Shown here one piece after another: positions 17,442-27,393 of a DNA stretch of 64,000 bases. The stretch covers positions 868,001 through 932,000 of the forward strand of contig NZ_CP044016.1 in the NCBI RefSeq assembly GCF_004337365.2, given 5' to 3'. How positions within the stretch are numbered: position 1 is the stretch's first letter; every line of letters starts with the position of its first letter. Below the pieces are notes generated by a model. The model saw only the letters and a list, made by a program, of their open reading frames with translations. It did no database searches and had not been told where the DNA came from. The translations under genes and the position numbers were made by a program. Source of the DNA: Rhizosphaericola mali. GTDB taxonomy: Bacteria; Bacteroidota; Bacteroidia; Chitinophagales; Chitinophagaceae.

Positions 17442-20400
17442 ATGAATAAACTCAAATCGGGAAGATTTCTGTTAATTCTGTTATTGATGTTGGGTGCGCA
17501 TGTGATAAAAGCGCAGACTACTAAAATAACAGGTTCTGTTTATGACTCAAGTGATCATAAAGCACTTGAAGGGGCTACGATTAAAAATTTGTCTACCAAC
17601 AAATCGGTAACTGTAAAAGGAGATGGTAGTTTTTCTATTTCAGCTACTGATGGACAAAAATTATTGGTTTCTTTCATCGGTTACTCGCCTAAAACAATTA
17701 TTGCATCAGATAATTTGCAAATTTTACTTTCTAGTAAAAGTGCAGATCAAGAAGGTGTTGTCGTTGTTGCTATGGATATGAAGAGAAAGCCGAGAGAACT
17801 TGGTTATTCTGTACAAACGGTAAGTGGCAAAGATATCCAACAAACACAAAGAGAAAATTTTATTAATGCTCTTCAAGGTCGTGTTGCAGGTGTAACCGTT
17901 ACGCCTACCAACGGCCAAGCTGGAGCATCTTCTCAAATAATTTTAAGAGGTTTTAATTCAGCTTCCTTAAATAACCAACCATTATTTGTAGTAGATGGTA
18001 TTATCATGGATAATACAACATTTAATGAAACTTCTAATGGAGGCTCTGGTATTGGTTTAGCGGATGATAGACCGAATCGTTCTAGTGACTATTCTAATAG
18101 AATGTCAGATATGAATCCGAACGATATTGCGTCGATTACAGTTTTGAAAGGACCAGAAGCTACCGCTTTGTATGGTTCACAAGCTAGTTCTGGTGCTATC
18201 GTTATTACTACGAAACATGCGCAAGGTAATGGTGTTCGATTGGCATATGATAATAGTTTTAGATTTAATAAAGTAACGCGTTTTCAAAAAGTAATTGGAG
18301 GTTATGCTCCTGGTGCATCTGGAATGCCAATAACAAATACAGAAAACTCTTTTACTTATTTTGGCCCACAATTGGCATCTGGAGTTAAAACATATGATAA
18401 TATAAAAGACTTTTTTCAAACGGGATTTGCAAATACCCAAAATATTGCAGCAGATTTCGGTTCTAAAAATGTAGGATTTAGATTATCAGGTTCTTTTTTT
18501 GATAATAGTGGAACGATTCCTAACAATTCCTATAAGAGATACAATTTAAAACTTTCCAATACTATTAAAGTTGGAGATAAACTTACGATATCTCCGTCTA
18601 TCGCATTTATCAATACATCCAACGTTAAGCCTATGCGTGGTGCTGGTGGTTACTTATTGGATTTATATGCTTGGCCGACTACGGATATGGCAAGTAATTA
18701 TGAAGACGCAGCAGGTAATAAAAGATTATTATATGCTACAGATCCTACTCAAGAATTAATTGATAATCCATTTTTTAGTGCAAATAGAAATTATGGAAAA
18801 GATAATTTGAATCGTTGGATGGCTACATTGGGTATTGACTATCATCCATTTGATTGGTTGACTGTTGCCGGTAGATTTGGTTATGATACATACAAGCAAA
18901 ATGGATTTACCATTACGGATCCTCAAACTACTTCATCTAATCTTGCAACCGCATTACAAGGTTATTTGACTAATTACTATTTGACTTACAAAGGTTATAA
19001 TCACACAATTACAGCTACTGCTACAAAAAAGGTAGGTAAGTTCAATTTAAGAGGTATGGTAGGTACGATGTGGCAAGATTATGAACAATCAGAATTTGCA
19101 TTGGCGGGTTCTAACCTTAAAGACTATGCAAATACTGCCGGTCATAGCACCGATAGTAGTAATATCGGTGTAGTACAAAGTAGACTACAACGTAATTATA
19201 ATGGTCTGCCAAATGAATCTATAACTAGACAATTAGCATATTTTGGCGAAGCAAGTTTGGGATATAATGATGTTTTGTTTATATCTTATACACACAGATT
19301 TGAAACGGCATCTGTTTTCCCAACTGCAAACCGTCACTATAATTACCCAGGTATCAGTTTTAGTGCAATAATGAGCGATATCCTTCCTGGAATTAAAGGT
19401 AAATTCCTTAACTATTGGAAAATTAGAGCATCTAGAGCGTCTACAGCTAGACTAATGCCTCCATATTTGAATCAATCTGTATTTGTAAATAACTATGCTA
19501 GTTCGGCTGTTGGACAGGCTTATTCTTACTCTTACTATAACAATAATCCGGATTTAAGACCAGAACGTCAAAAAACATATGAAATTGGTACGGAGTTGAA
19601 GATGTTAAATAATCGAGTTTCTTTAGAAGCTGCTTATTACAATACACATAATATTGACCAAATAAGTGTTGGCTTTAGAGCAAGTTATGGTACGGGTTAT
19701 GTTTTAAATACACAAAATGCTACAGAGTCTAGAAATCAGGGCGTGGAAATTACTTTGAATGTAAATCCAATCAAAAAAGCTGATTTTAATTGGAATATCC
19801 AATTCAACTTCAACCACATGTGGAGTAATGTAATTGCAATTCCGAAATCTATTGATGGTTATTCTGATTACTATATTTCAGATACTTGGATTGCCTATAA
19901 TGCAAGAGGTGGATTTGTTAGAAATCAACCAACTACAATTATCACAGGTTATTCTTATCAGAGAAATAATAAAGGACAAATCTTGATCAATCCTTCAACA
20001 GGTTTGCCTTTAATAAATCAATCATTTAAACCAATTGGAAATAGAAATCCTAAATTTGCTTTAGGTACTGTCAATACTTTCCGATACAAAAATTGGGATT
20101 TAAGTTTCCTATGGGATTTGAGAGTTGGCGGAGATATATTTAATGCAACAGATATGTACCTAACTCAAATTGGTAGAAGCGAAAGAACTGCCGATAGAAT
20201 GAAGGCTAGAGTCATCAATGGCGTGTTAAATGATGGTTTGCAAAACTCCGATAATCCTACAAAAAATTCAATTTCTATTGTTCCTTATTATAATAGTACT
20301 GCATATTATGGAGAAACCACTGGGATGCCAGATGAAGAGTTTGTTCAGAAAAATGTAAATTGGTTTAGGTTGAGAGATGTTACATTAAGCTATCAATTCC

Positions 20401-20612
20401 CACAAAGTATCACTAATAGAATAAAAGGATTAAAAGGTTTGGCTGTATTTGCGACAGGTAATGATTTACTATTATTTACAAATTATAGAGGAGGAGATCC
20501 TGCTGTGAATGGAAATACTGCCGGTACTGTAGGTGTAGGTGGTTTTGGAATGGACTATGGAAATGTTGCCACTCCAGTATCCTATAATTTTGGTTTAAAA
20601 GCAAATTTTTAA
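17442..20612 (+). CDS. SusC/RagA family TonB-linked outer membrane protein
   Basis: A 1056-residue TonB-dependent transporter. A signal peptide (to about residue 25, HVIKAQ) is followed by a carboxypeptidase-regulatory-like domain (about 28-98, ITGSVYDSSDHKALEGATI), the plug domain (LQGRVAGVTVTPTNG, ILRGFNSASLNNQPLFVVDG) and a large beta-barrel. The SusC-type plug ending ALYGSQASSGAIVITTK is clear. No STN domain is present, so it is not expected to signal to a FecR/ECF pair. Its SusD partner follows after 20 bp, forming one nutrient importer. The substrate cannot be read from the sequence; no glycoside hydrolase lies next to it. Confidence 0.95.
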   Translation: MNKLKSGRFLLILLLMLGAHVIKAQTTKITGSVYDSSDHKALEGATIKNLSTNKSVTVKGDGSFSISATDGQKLLVSFIGYSPKTIIASDNLQILLSSKSADQEGVVVVAMDMKRKPRELGYSVQTVSGKDIQQTQRENFINALQGRVAGVTVTPTNGQAGASSQIILRGFNSASLNNQPLFVVDGIIMDNTTFNETSNGGSGIGLADDRPNRSSDYSNRMSDMNPNDIASITVLKGPEATALYGSQASSGAIVITTKHAQGNGVRLAYDNSFRFNKVTRFQKVIGGYAPGASGMPITNTENSFTYFGPQLASGVKTYDNIKDFFQTGFANTQNIAADFGSKNVGFRLSGSFFDNSGTIPNNSYKRYNLKLSNTIKVGDKLTISPSIAFINTSNVKPMRGAGGYLLDLYAWPTTDMASNYEDAAGNKRLLYATDPTQELIDNPFFSANRNYGKDNLNRWMATLGIDYHPFDWLTVAGRFGYDTYKQNGFTITDPQTTSSNLATALQGYLTNYYLTYKGYNHTITATATKKVGKFNLRGMVGTMWQDYEQSEFALAGSNLKDYANTAGHSTDSSNIGVVQSRLQRNYNGLPNESITRQLAYFGEASLGYNDVLFISYTHRFETASVFPTANRHYNYPGISFSAIMSDILPGIKGKFLNYWKIRASRASTARLMPPYLNQSVFVNNYASSAVGQAYSYSYYNNNPDLRPERQKTYEIGTELKMLNNRVSLEAAYYNTHNIDQISVGFRASYGTGYVLNTQNATESRNQGVEITLNVNPIKKADFNWNIQFNFNHMWSNVIAIPKSIDGYSDYYISDTWIAYNARGGFVRNQPTTIITGYSYQRNNKGQILINPSTGLPLINQSFKPIGNRNPKFALGTVNTFRYKNWDLSFLWDLRVGGDIFNATDMYLTQIGRSERTADRMKARVINGVLNDGLQNSDNPTKNSISIVPYYNSTAYYGETTGMPDEEFVQKNVNWFRLRDVTLSYQFPQSITNRIKGLKGLAVFATGNDLLLFTNYRGGDPAVNGNTAGTVGVGGFGMDYGNVATPVSYNFGLKANF

Positions 20613-20632
20613 TTTGAACGAAACGATTTAAA

Positions 20633-22303
20633 ATGACAAAAACTATTTTTAAATATCTTTTTGGATGTGTCGCGGTAGCAGGGATGTTTTCTTGCAATAA
20701 GAAAATTGATGATGCCTATTTGAATCCAAATTCTCCTGTGGTGGAGCCTGTTGAAACAATTTTTCCTAGTTTGATTGGTAGTATTATCGGTAGTTCTGCT
20801 GCGGCAGGTTCTGCCTATGGAATTGCTGGTGACGGGATTTATTTAGGTCGATACATTCAATATTGGGGTAATTATACATTGACTACTGCACAAAATGGAG
20901 CGTCTCAGTTTGATCAAATGGGCGGAGTAGTTGGATCTAGCGATGCCTTAGGAAGTATGTGGGGTGCCTTTTACTTTGGTCAAGGACAAAATTTGAATAG
21001 AGTAGTAGATTATGCTAGTGCGCAAGAAAAATGGGACTATGTGGGTGCTGCTAGGGCATTGAGAGCTTGGGGATGGTTAGAATTGACTGATCAGTATGCT
21101 GATGCAGAAATTGTAAGTGAAGCATTTAATACAAGTTTGCAAACATTCAACTATGATCCTCAATCTTTAGCTTATGATTCATGTAGACAAGCTTGCTATG
21201 ACGCTCTAGCTTATTTAAATAGAACGGATGGTAATGTAGGTAAAGGGGATTTCGCTGCTGCGGATGCTTATTTTTTAGATGGAGATATTGCCAAATGGAA
21301 AAAATTTACCTATGGCATTTTAGCTAGATCTTATGCAAATCTTTCTTATAAATCTACATTTAATGCAGATTCAGTAATTTACTATGCTAATCTAGCTCAA
21401 GCAAGTAATGATGACAATGCAACTTGTAAATTCGCAGCATCAGGAAGTTCTGGTACGTCTAACTACTATGGTCCATTTAGAGGTAATGTGGGTTCCTTAA
21501 GACAAGGAGCATATATCGCAGACTTAATGTCTGGGAGAAATACACAAGTATTTACAAATGTTACAGATCCTAGAATGTGGTATATGTTACAAGAAAACAG
21601 AAATAGTACGTTTTATGGTGTGACACCTGCTGTAGATGGTCAGAAATATTTAGATTCAGCTTTGCAACCACATAATTTTTGGGGTAATGTATATTATAAG
21701 ACTGTTGCTACATCACCAGATTCTGGTAGATATATATTCAGAAATAATGCAGAATTTCCAATTATGACTGCTTCTGAAATGCAATTTTTAATTGCAGAAG
21801 CATCTTATTTGAAAGGCGATTATACATCAGCTTTGACTGCATATCAAAATGGAATTAGTTTGAATTTTGATATGTTGTCCACGAAATATGCAACTATGGT
21901 TCCTTCTGCTCATCTAATTACGTCGGATAATAAAAATGCTTATTTGACAAATACAAGTATTGTTCCTACTAGTGCATCATCTCTATCCTTAAGTCAAATT
22001 ATGCTACAAAAGTATATTGCCTTATATGGCTGGGGAATGCAAGAAACCTGGACCGATATGAGAAAATATCATTATACAGATAAGGATCCCAAAACGGGGA
22101 ATCAAGTTTATGCAGGTTTTAATCCAGCTGGAGGTAATTTATATGTCGATAATGCTGGTAAATATGTTTATAGAGCTAGACCTAGATATAACTCAGAGTA
22201 TTTGTATGATATTCCATCTTTAAAATCTGTAGGGGCTGTTGATGCAGGAGGTAATCTAATTGCGGATTATCATACCAAACAACCATGGTTTTCACAAAAT
22301 TAA
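20633..22303 (+). CDS. SusD/RagB family outer membrane lipoprotein
   Basis: A 556-residue substrate-binding lipoprotein that caps the SusC channel. The lipobox is AGMFSC, with Cys at residue 21. The TPR-like helical body contains GAARALRAWGWLELTDQYAD and the C-terminal SusD region with AEASYLKGDYTSALTAYQNG; the ending YNSEYLYDIPSLKSVG is typical of the SusD-like group. It is cotranscribed with the upstream SusC (20 bp) and the downstream DUF4397 lipoprotein (21 bp). Confidence 0.93.
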   Translation: MTKTIFKYLFGCVAVAGMFSCNKKIDDAYLNPNSPVVEPVETIFPSLIGSIIGSSAAAGSAYGIAGDGIYLGRYIQYWGNYTLTTAQNGASQFDQMGGVVGSSDALGSMWGAFYFGQGQNLNRVVDYASAQEKWDYVGAARALRAWGWLELTDQYADAEIVSEAFNTSLQTFNYDPQSLAYDSCRQACYDALAYLNRTDGNVGKGDFAAADAYFLDGDIAKWKKFTYGILARSYANLSYKSTFNADSVIYYANLAQASNDDNATCKFAASGSSGTSNYYGPFRGNVGSLRQGAYIADLMSGRNTQVFTNVTDPRMWYMLQENRNSTFYGVTPAVDGQKYLDSALQPHNFWGNVYYKTVATSPDSGRYIFRNNAEFPIMTASEMQFLIAEASYLKGDYTSALTAYQNGISLNFDMLSTKYATMVPSAHLITSDNKNAYLTNTSIVPTSASSLSLSQIMLQKYIALYGWGMQETWTDMRKYHYTDKDPKTGNQVYAGFNPAGGNLYVDNAGKYVYRARPRYNSEYLYDIPSLKSVGAVDAGGNLIADYHTKQPWFSQN

Positions 22304-22324
22304 ATTATCTAGAATCTAGGAATT

Positions 22325-23167
22325 ATGAAAAAAAATTATAGAAACTTATTTTGTTTAATAGCTATTTCATTATTTACATTTTTTGGATGTAAGAAAGATG
22401 TCATTTCTGATGCAGGCTATGATTATGTAGATGATAATCATGCTTATATAAAAGTGATAAGTGCTGCTCCATATTATGCATCTTCAATTGGTGTTACGGA
22501 CAGTATAGATGTGTATCAAGCAGGAAGTAAATTGACTGGTGCAAGTATTGGATACGGTGGATTATTTCCTTATTCGATTAATCCAACATCCACCAATATT
22601 AATAATCTGTACAGTCAAGCAACGATTGGTAAGCAAAATCTTTTTTTGTTGTATGCTGACTCCTCTAGCAGAATAATCTATAACATGAATTTTGAAGGAG
22701 GAAAATATTATACTTTTCTACTAACTGATTCTCTCAACTCTACGGATAATTCAAAACGAATGGTTCTAACAGATGACTGGTCTACTGTTACGTCAGATAC
22801 AAATCAGTTTAAAATCCGATTTGTAAATGCAGTTTCAAAAGACAGTGCAATATCTCAAACTGCGGTAGATTTATATTCTGCAAATGATGGTGTTATTTTT
22901 TCTAATCAAAGTCAGTTTACTTCAACTAGTTTTGCTGCGGCAAACTATTTGAGCAAAAATGATACTTTTTATGTGACTCGAACCGTATCAGATCAAACTT
23001 TACCATTGAGCAAAAGAACTGTGTTAGCAAAATTAATCGTTCCTACTCAATCTTTTACGGTATCTGGTTTAGTTAGCAAAAGAGTGTATACATTTTATTA
23101 TTATGGTAATGGTACAATAGCTTCTGGAGCTAAAGCAAGAACTCTGGGATATTATATCAACCAATAA
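22325..23167 (+). CDS. DUF4397 domain lipoprotein
   Basis: A 280-residue surface lipoprotein with lipobox TFFGC (Cys about residue 22). The mature part contains repeated beta-rich segments of DUF4397 type: AYIKVISAAPYYASSIGVTD near residue 40 and KIRFVNAVSKDSAISQTAVD near residue 165, each beginning the usual (I/V)RxxNA-like pattern. Such proteins often accompany SusCD pairs and may be accessory surface binding proteins. It is the last gene of the SusC-SusD operon; no terminator is seen before rpmI. Confidence 0.82.
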   Translation: MKKNYRNLFCLIAISLFTFFGCKKDVISDAGYDYVDDNHAYIKVISAAPYYASSIGVTDSIDVYQAGSKLTGASIGYGGLFPYSINPTSTNINNLYSQATIGKQNLFLLYADSSSRIIYNMNFEGGKYYTFLLTDSLNSTDNSKRMVLTDDWSTVTSDTNQFKIRFVNAVSKDSAISQTAVDLYSANDGVIFSNQSQFTSTSFAAANYLSKNDTFYVTRTVSDQTLPLSKRTVLAKLIVPTQSFTVSGLVSKRVYTFYYYGNGTIASGAKARTLGYYINQ

Positions 23168-23189
23168 TTTTTTATTTCAATATTTTAAT

Positions 23190-23288
23190 TACCTTTGCAA
23201 CCCCAATTGGGAATTTATCCGTAAGGCTCGACAAGTGTCTACCCGTGTGGACCGCCAGCAGGATGTAATCAATTTGATTATTTAAATC
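23190..23288 (+). promoter_or_regulatory. rpmI-rplT promoter and structured leader
   Basis: TACCTTTG at 23190-23197 fits the Bacteroidota -7 element (TAnnTTTG); no clear -33 element is seen. The following 85 nt or so are unusually GC-rich for this DNA. They contain the palindrome CCCAATTGGG and a hairpin GTCTAC-CCGT-GTGGAC. L20 autoregulates this operon through its leader in other bacteria, so a similar role is plausible. I could not assign an Rfam class. Confidence 0.5.
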
Positions 23289-23486
23289 ATGCCAAAAGTT
23301 AAAACGCACTCTGGTGCAAAAAAGCGTTTTCACCTAACAGGAACTGGTGAAATTTCTTACCAAAAACCTTTCAAACGTCACATTTTGACGAAAAAATCCA
23401 AAAAAAGAAAAAGAGCTTTAAGAATTGATGGAACTGTTGCAGCTCCTCACAAAAAATTCGTTTTGCATCTTTTACGTTTGAAATAG
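23289..23486 (+). CDS. rpmI: 50S ribosomal protein L35
   Basis: A 65-residue basic ribosomal protein. [20 protein letters not shown] at the start is diagnostic for L35, followed by the Lys/Arg-rich [14 protein letters not shown]. It heads a two-gene operon with rplT (62-bp gap). The usual upstream genes thrS and infC are not present here; a SusCD operon precedes it instead. Confidence 0.97.
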   Translation: MPKVKTHSGAKKRFHLTGTGEISYQKPFKRHILTKKSKKRKRALRIDGTVAAPHKKFVLHLLRLK

Positions 23487-23548
23487 TTCAAAACAAGAAA
23501 TTTTATTTAAATCATTTAGATGCATTTGCATCATAAACATTTTTAATT

Positions 23549-23893
23549 ATGCCACGTTCAAAAAACGCAGTAGCTTCAAGGGCTAGAAGAAAAAGAATCC
23601 TTAAGCAAGCAAAAGGATATTATGGTAAACGTAAAAACGTCTATACCGTTGCCAAAAACATTGTAGAAAAAGGTTTGACTTACGCTTACGTAGGTCGTAA
23701 ATTGAAAAAACGTGAATATCGCCAATTATGGATCGCTCGTATTAACGCTGCGGTTCGTAACGAAGGAATGACTTATAGCGTATTTATCGATAAATTGGTT
23801 AAGAAAGGTATTACTTTAGATCGTAAAGTATTGGCTGACTTAGCAATGAACGAACCTGAAAGTTTCAAAAAATTGATCGAATCTGTAAAATAG
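23549..23893 (+). CDS. rplT: 50S ribosomal protein L20
   Basis: A 114-residue large-subunit assembly protein that binds 23S rRNA. The start [20 protein letters not shown] and the internal [16 protein letters not shown] and [18 protein letters not shown] are characteristic. It follows rpmI and is closed by the terminator at 23916-23946. L20 is the known translational repressor of this operon in several bacteria. Confidence 0.98.
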   Translation: MPRSKNAVASRARRKRILKQAKGYYGKRKNVYTVAKNIVEKGLTYAYVGRKLKKREYRQLWIARINAAVRNEGMTYSVFIDKLVKKGITLDRKVLADLAMNEPESFKKLIESVK

Positions 23894-23915
23894 TTTCTAC
23901 GATTTATACTTATTG

Positions 23916-23946
23916 AAAGTCCGAATTTATTCGGGCTTTTTTTTGT
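23916..23946 (+). terminator. Intrinsic terminator after rplT
   Basis: Stem AGTCCGAA / TTCGGGCT (one G-T pair) around a short loop, followed by a run of eight T. It ends the rpmI-rplT operon. Confidence 0.88.
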
Positions 23947-24084
23947 TTTGAAATTTAAAAAATATTTGAAAAAACAACACCGCAAATATTTCGTTGAAAC
24001 TCCTATTTTTGCGCAAATTTTAAAATTTTTTACAATCGTTTTAAAAGGCCCTTTTTAACGGAGGGGCATTACAAGATAGTATAG

Positions 24085-25515
24085 ATGACACATACGTACA
24101 CTGATCTGGTAAAACAAACTTTTGATTATCCACAGGAAGGATTCAAAGTTGGTGATAACGGTTATTTGGAGTTTAATGGTTTGGATTTAAAACCAATTAT
24201 TGAAAAATATGGTACTCCTTTGAAAATGACTTTCCTACCTAAAATAGGCATGCAAATTAATAAGGCGAAAGGTCTTTTTGATAAAGCATTTAAGAAACAT
24301 AAATATGAAGGCGAGTATCATTATTGTTATTGTACCAAAAGTTCGCATTTTTCATTTGTAGTAGAGGAAGCCTTGAAACATGGTGTTCAATTGGAAACGT
24401 CTTCTGCGTATGATGTAGACATTATCACGCAATTACATGCGAAGAAAAAAATCAACAAAGATATTTTTATCATTGCTAATGGCTTTAAACCAAAATTGTA
24501 CACTTCGCGTATCGCCAAGTTAATCAACAGCGGTTTTACCAATGTAATTCCTGTTTTAGATAATAAGGAGGAATTGCAAGCATATAAAAGAAGTGTAAGA
24601 AAATCGAAAGAACCGTTTAATATAGGCATTCGTATCGCAGCGGAAGAGGAACCTAGTTTTCCTTTCTATACTTCTCGATTGGGTATCAGAGCGCGTGATG
24701 TATTGGAATTTTATGTAGATGAAATCGAAGGAAATGAAGATCGTTTTCAATTAAAAATGCTTCATGTCTTTTTGAATAAAGGGATTAAAGATGATATTTA
24801 TTATTGGTCGGAGTTAAACAAAGCGATCAATCTGTATTGTCAATTGAAAAAAATCTGTCCAGAAATTGATTCGATCAATATTGGCGGTGGTTTTCCGATA
24901 AAGCATAGTTTGGGTTTTGAATATGATTACCAATTCATGATCAATGAGATCGTTGATAATATCAAAAAAGCATGTAAAAAAGCCAAAGTGCCTGTTCCAA
25001 ATATTTTCACAGAATTTGGAAGCTTCACTGTAGGTGAAAGCATGGCGCACATTTACAGTGTTTTGGCAGAGAAAAATCAAAATGACCGTGAGTGTTGGTA
25101 TATGATTGATTCTTCATTTATCACGACGTTGCCCGATACTTGGGGTATTGGAGAGAAATTCCTCATGCTTCCTGTTAATAAATGGGAAAATGAATATCAT
25201 CGTGTCGTTTTAGGAGGTATCACTTGCGATGGACATGATTATTACGATTCGGAAGAGCATATTAATGAGGTATTTTTACCCAAAATAAAAAATGAAGAAG
25301 ACGTACCGGAAAATAAAGAACCCCTATATGTAGGTTTTTTCCATACCGGTGCATATCAGGATCAGATCAGTGGCTATGGCGGTATCAAACACTGCTTGAT
25401 CCCTTCTCCCAAGCACATTATTGTTGATTATGACAAAAATGGCAAACTCACAGATTGGTTATTTAAAAAAGAACAATCGGCACAGAGTATGTTAAAGATT
25501 TTAGGTTATCTTTGA
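24085..25515 (+). CDS. speA: Biosynthetic arginine decarboxylase, PLP-dependent
   Basis: A 476-residue fold-III decarboxylase converting arginine to agmatine, the first step of polyamine synthesis by this route. YHYCYCTKSSHFSFVVEEAL near residue 80 carries the PLP-binding Lys, GVQLETSSAYDVD follows, and INIGGGFPIKHS is the phosphate-binding glycine-rich loop. GITCDGHDYYDSEEH and GFFHTGAYQDQ hold the C-terminal active-site Cys/Asp and Tyr. It is shorter than E. coli SpeA (658 residues), as is usual for this Bacteroidota type. A diaminopimelate decarboxylase-like relative is less likely. Confidence 0.88.
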   Translation: MTHTYTDLVKQTFDYPQEGFKVGDNGYLEFNGLDLKPIIEKYGTPLKMTFLPKIGMQINKAKGLFDKAFKKHKYEGEYHYCYCTKSSHFSFVVEEALKHGVQLETSSAYDVDIITQLHAKKKINKDIFIIANGFKPKLYTSRIAKLINSGFTNVIPVLDNKEELQAYKRSVRKSKEPFNIGIRIAAEEEPSFPFYTSRLGIRARDVLEFYVDEIEGNEDRFQLKMLHVFLNKGIKDDIYYWSELNKAINLYCQLKKICPEIDSINIGGGFPIKHSLGFEYDYQFMINEIVDNIKKACKKAKVPVPNIFTEFGSFTVGESMAHIYSVLAEKNQNDRECWYMIDSSFITTLPDTWGIGEKFLMLPVNKWENEYHRVVLGGITCDGHDYYDSEEHINEVFLPKIKNEEDVPENKEPLYVGFFHTGAYQDQISGYGGIKHCLIPSPKHIIVDYDKNGKLTDWLFKKEQSAQSMLKILGYL

Positions 25516-25540
25516 TAACTTAGAAATAATTATTTGTATA

Positions 25541-25581
25541 AATGTTTCAAAACGAGCAAATTATTGTTCTTTTGAAACATT
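25541..25581. terminator. Long hairpin between speA and glnS
   Basis: Perfect 12-nt arms AATGTTTCAAAA / TTTTGAAACATT enclose a second stem (GAGCAA / TTGTTC) and a 4-nt loop. Only a weak T-run follows. It could terminate speA or act as a leader element for glnS, whose ATG is 41 bp downstream. Confidence 0.55.
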
Positions 25582-25622
25582 TGTATTCTTAGGAATAGCG
25601 TTCAATTGAATTATTAGAAATT

Positions 25623-27287
25623 ATGGCAGAAGAGAAGTCGCTCAATTTTATTGAAGAAATTGTCGAAGAAGATTTAAAAAGTGGTAAGTACAAGGAAATT
25701 ATGACCCGTTTTCCACCAGAACCCAATGGATATTTACACATGGGACACGCCAAAAGTATTTGTTTAAATTTTGGCTTGGCTGAGAAATATGGTGGTGCTA
25801 CCAATCTTCGATTCGATGATACCAATCCCGTGAAAGAAGATGTAGAGTATGTAGATAGTATCAAACAAGATGTACAGTGGTTGGGATTTCAATGGAAAAA
25901 TGAATATTATGCCTCCGATTATTTTGATACGTTATACGGCTATGCGGTAAAATTGATCAAAAAAGGATTGGCATATGTAGACGACAGCACAGCAGAACAA
26001 ATTGCTGCTGGCAAAGGAACGCCGACAACTCCTGGAACAGATAGTCCATACCGCAATAGAACGATTGAAGAAAATCTTCAATTATTCGAAGAAATGAAAG
26101 CGGGCAAATATAAAGATGGTGAAAAAGTATTGCGTGCTAAAATTGATATGGCAGCAATCAATATGCACATGCGTGATCCGTTGATGTATCGTATCAAACA
26201 TGCACATCATCACCGTACAGGTGATGCATGGTGTATTTATCCCATGTATGATTTTGCACACGGACAAAGTGATAGTATCGAAGAAATTACGCATTCGGTT
26301 TGTACATTGGAATTTATTCCGCATAGAGAATTATACAATTGGTTTATTGAAAAATTGGACATTTTTCCATCTCATCAATATGAATTTGCACGTTTGAATA
26401 TGACGTACACAATGATGAGCAAGCGTAAATTGTTGCAATTGGTCAATGAAAAAGTTGTGGATGGTTGGGATGATCCTCGTATGCCGACGATTAGTGCGAT
26501 GCGTCGTCGTGGTTTTACCCCAGAAAGTATACGCGAATTTTGTAGCAGAATTGGCATTGCCAAAAGAGATAATCTGATCGATCTTGGTTTATTGGAATTC
26601 TGTGTACGCGAGCATTTGAATAGAATTGCAGAACGTAGAATGGTCGTATTTGATCCGATAAAAGTGGTTTTGACCAATTTACCAGAAGATTATTCCGAAA
26701 TTTTGGATGGGGAAAATAATCCTGAAGCAGAAGTAGAAACTTTCCGTAAAATTCCTTTTTCTAGAGAAATCTATATTGAACGTGAAGATTTTATGGAAAA
26801 TGCGCCAAGCAAATATTTCCGAATGACACCAGGAAAAATGGTGCGTTTGAAAAGTGCATACATTGTTCAATGTGATAGTGTGGATAAAGATGAAGATGGA
26901 AATATCTTACAAGTAAATTGTAGCATTATTCCTGATAGCAAAAGCGGTGGTGAAAATGCGGGTATCAAAGTAAAAGGAACGATTCATTGGGTAAATGTAA
27001 AAGATGCAGTAAAGGCTGAAATTCGCTTGTATGATCGTTTGTTTACCGAGGCTAATTTGGATGAGGCAGAAGGAGATTTTCACGATTATATCAATCCGGA
27101 ATCTTTGATCGTAAAAGAGGCTTACATCGAACCAGCTTTGAAAGAAGCGGCATCGAAAGATCATTATCAATTTATAAGAACAGGTTATTTTATTTTAGAT
27201 TCTAAAGACTCTACACCTGAAAAATTGGTATTTAATCGTACGGTAACTTTGAAAGATTCTTGGGCTAAAGAATTGAAAAAAATGTAG
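25623..27287 (+). CDS. glnS: Glutaminyl-tRNA synthetase
   Basis: A 554-residue class I synthetase charging tRNA-Gln. PPEPNGYLHMGHAKS holds the HIGH-type signature, and TYTMMSKRKLLQLV the KMSKS-type loop. RFDDTNPVKEDVEYV and the acceptor-binding region DAWCIYPMYDFAHGQSD are typical, and the C-terminal anticodon-binding beta-barrels follow. Length equals that of E. coli GlnS. The presence of GlnRS means Gln-tRNA can be made directly. The gene is closed by a terminator that touches tilS. Confidence 0.97.
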   Translation: MAEEKSLNFIEEIVEEDLKSGKYKEIMTRFPPEPNGYLHMGHAKSICLNFGLAEKYGGATNLRFDDTNPVKEDVEYVDSIKQDVQWLGFQWKNEYYASDYFDTLYGYAVKLIKKGLAYVDDSTAEQIAAGKGTPTTPGTDSPYRNRTIEENLQLFEEMKAGKYKDGEKVLRAKIDMAAINMHMRDPLMYRIKHAHHHRTGDAWCIYPMYDFAHGQSDSIEEITHSVCTLEFIPHRELYNWFIEKLDIFPSHQYEFARLNMTYTMMSKRKLLQLVNEKVVDGWDDPRMPTISAMRRRGFTPESIREFCSRIGIAKRDNLIDLGLLEFCVREHLNRIAERRMVVFDPIKVVLTNLPEDYSEILDGENNPEAEVETFRKIPFSREIYIEREDFMENAPSKYFRMTPGKMVRLKSAYIVQCDSVDKDEDGNILQVNCSIIPDSKSGGENAGIKVKGTIHWVNVKDAVKAEIRLYDRLFTEANLDEAEGDFHDYINPESLIVKEAYIEPALKEAASKDHYQFIRTGYFILDSKDSTPEKLVFNRTVTLKDSWAKELKKM

Positions 27288-27360
27288 TAGCTGAAAGTAG
27301 AAATGTGAAATAGGTTATTTTAGTACGTAAAATCTGATTTTTACATCAAACAATTTATAG

Positions 27361-27391
27361 AAGGTAAGTTAATTCGTTAACTTGCCTTTTT
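27361..27391 (+). terminator. Intrinsic terminator abutting tilS
   Basis: Stem AAGGTAAGTTAA / TTAACTTGCCTT (12 bp, one G-T) with a TTCG tetraloop, followed by a T-run to 27391. The tilS ATG is at 27394, so either tilS uses a promoter overlapping this hairpin or read-through is regulated. Confidence 0.85.
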
Positions 27392-27393
27392 AT

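Noticed and set aside
23198-23288. Known riboswitch in the rpmI leader
   Set aside because: I compared it from memory with purine, TPP, cobalamin, THF, guanidine and fluoride consensus cores, and none fits.
25541-25581. T-box or other amino-acid-sensing leader for glnS
   Set aside because: There is a long hairpin but no T-box consensus, specifier loop or antiterminator, and T-boxes are rare in Bacteroidota.
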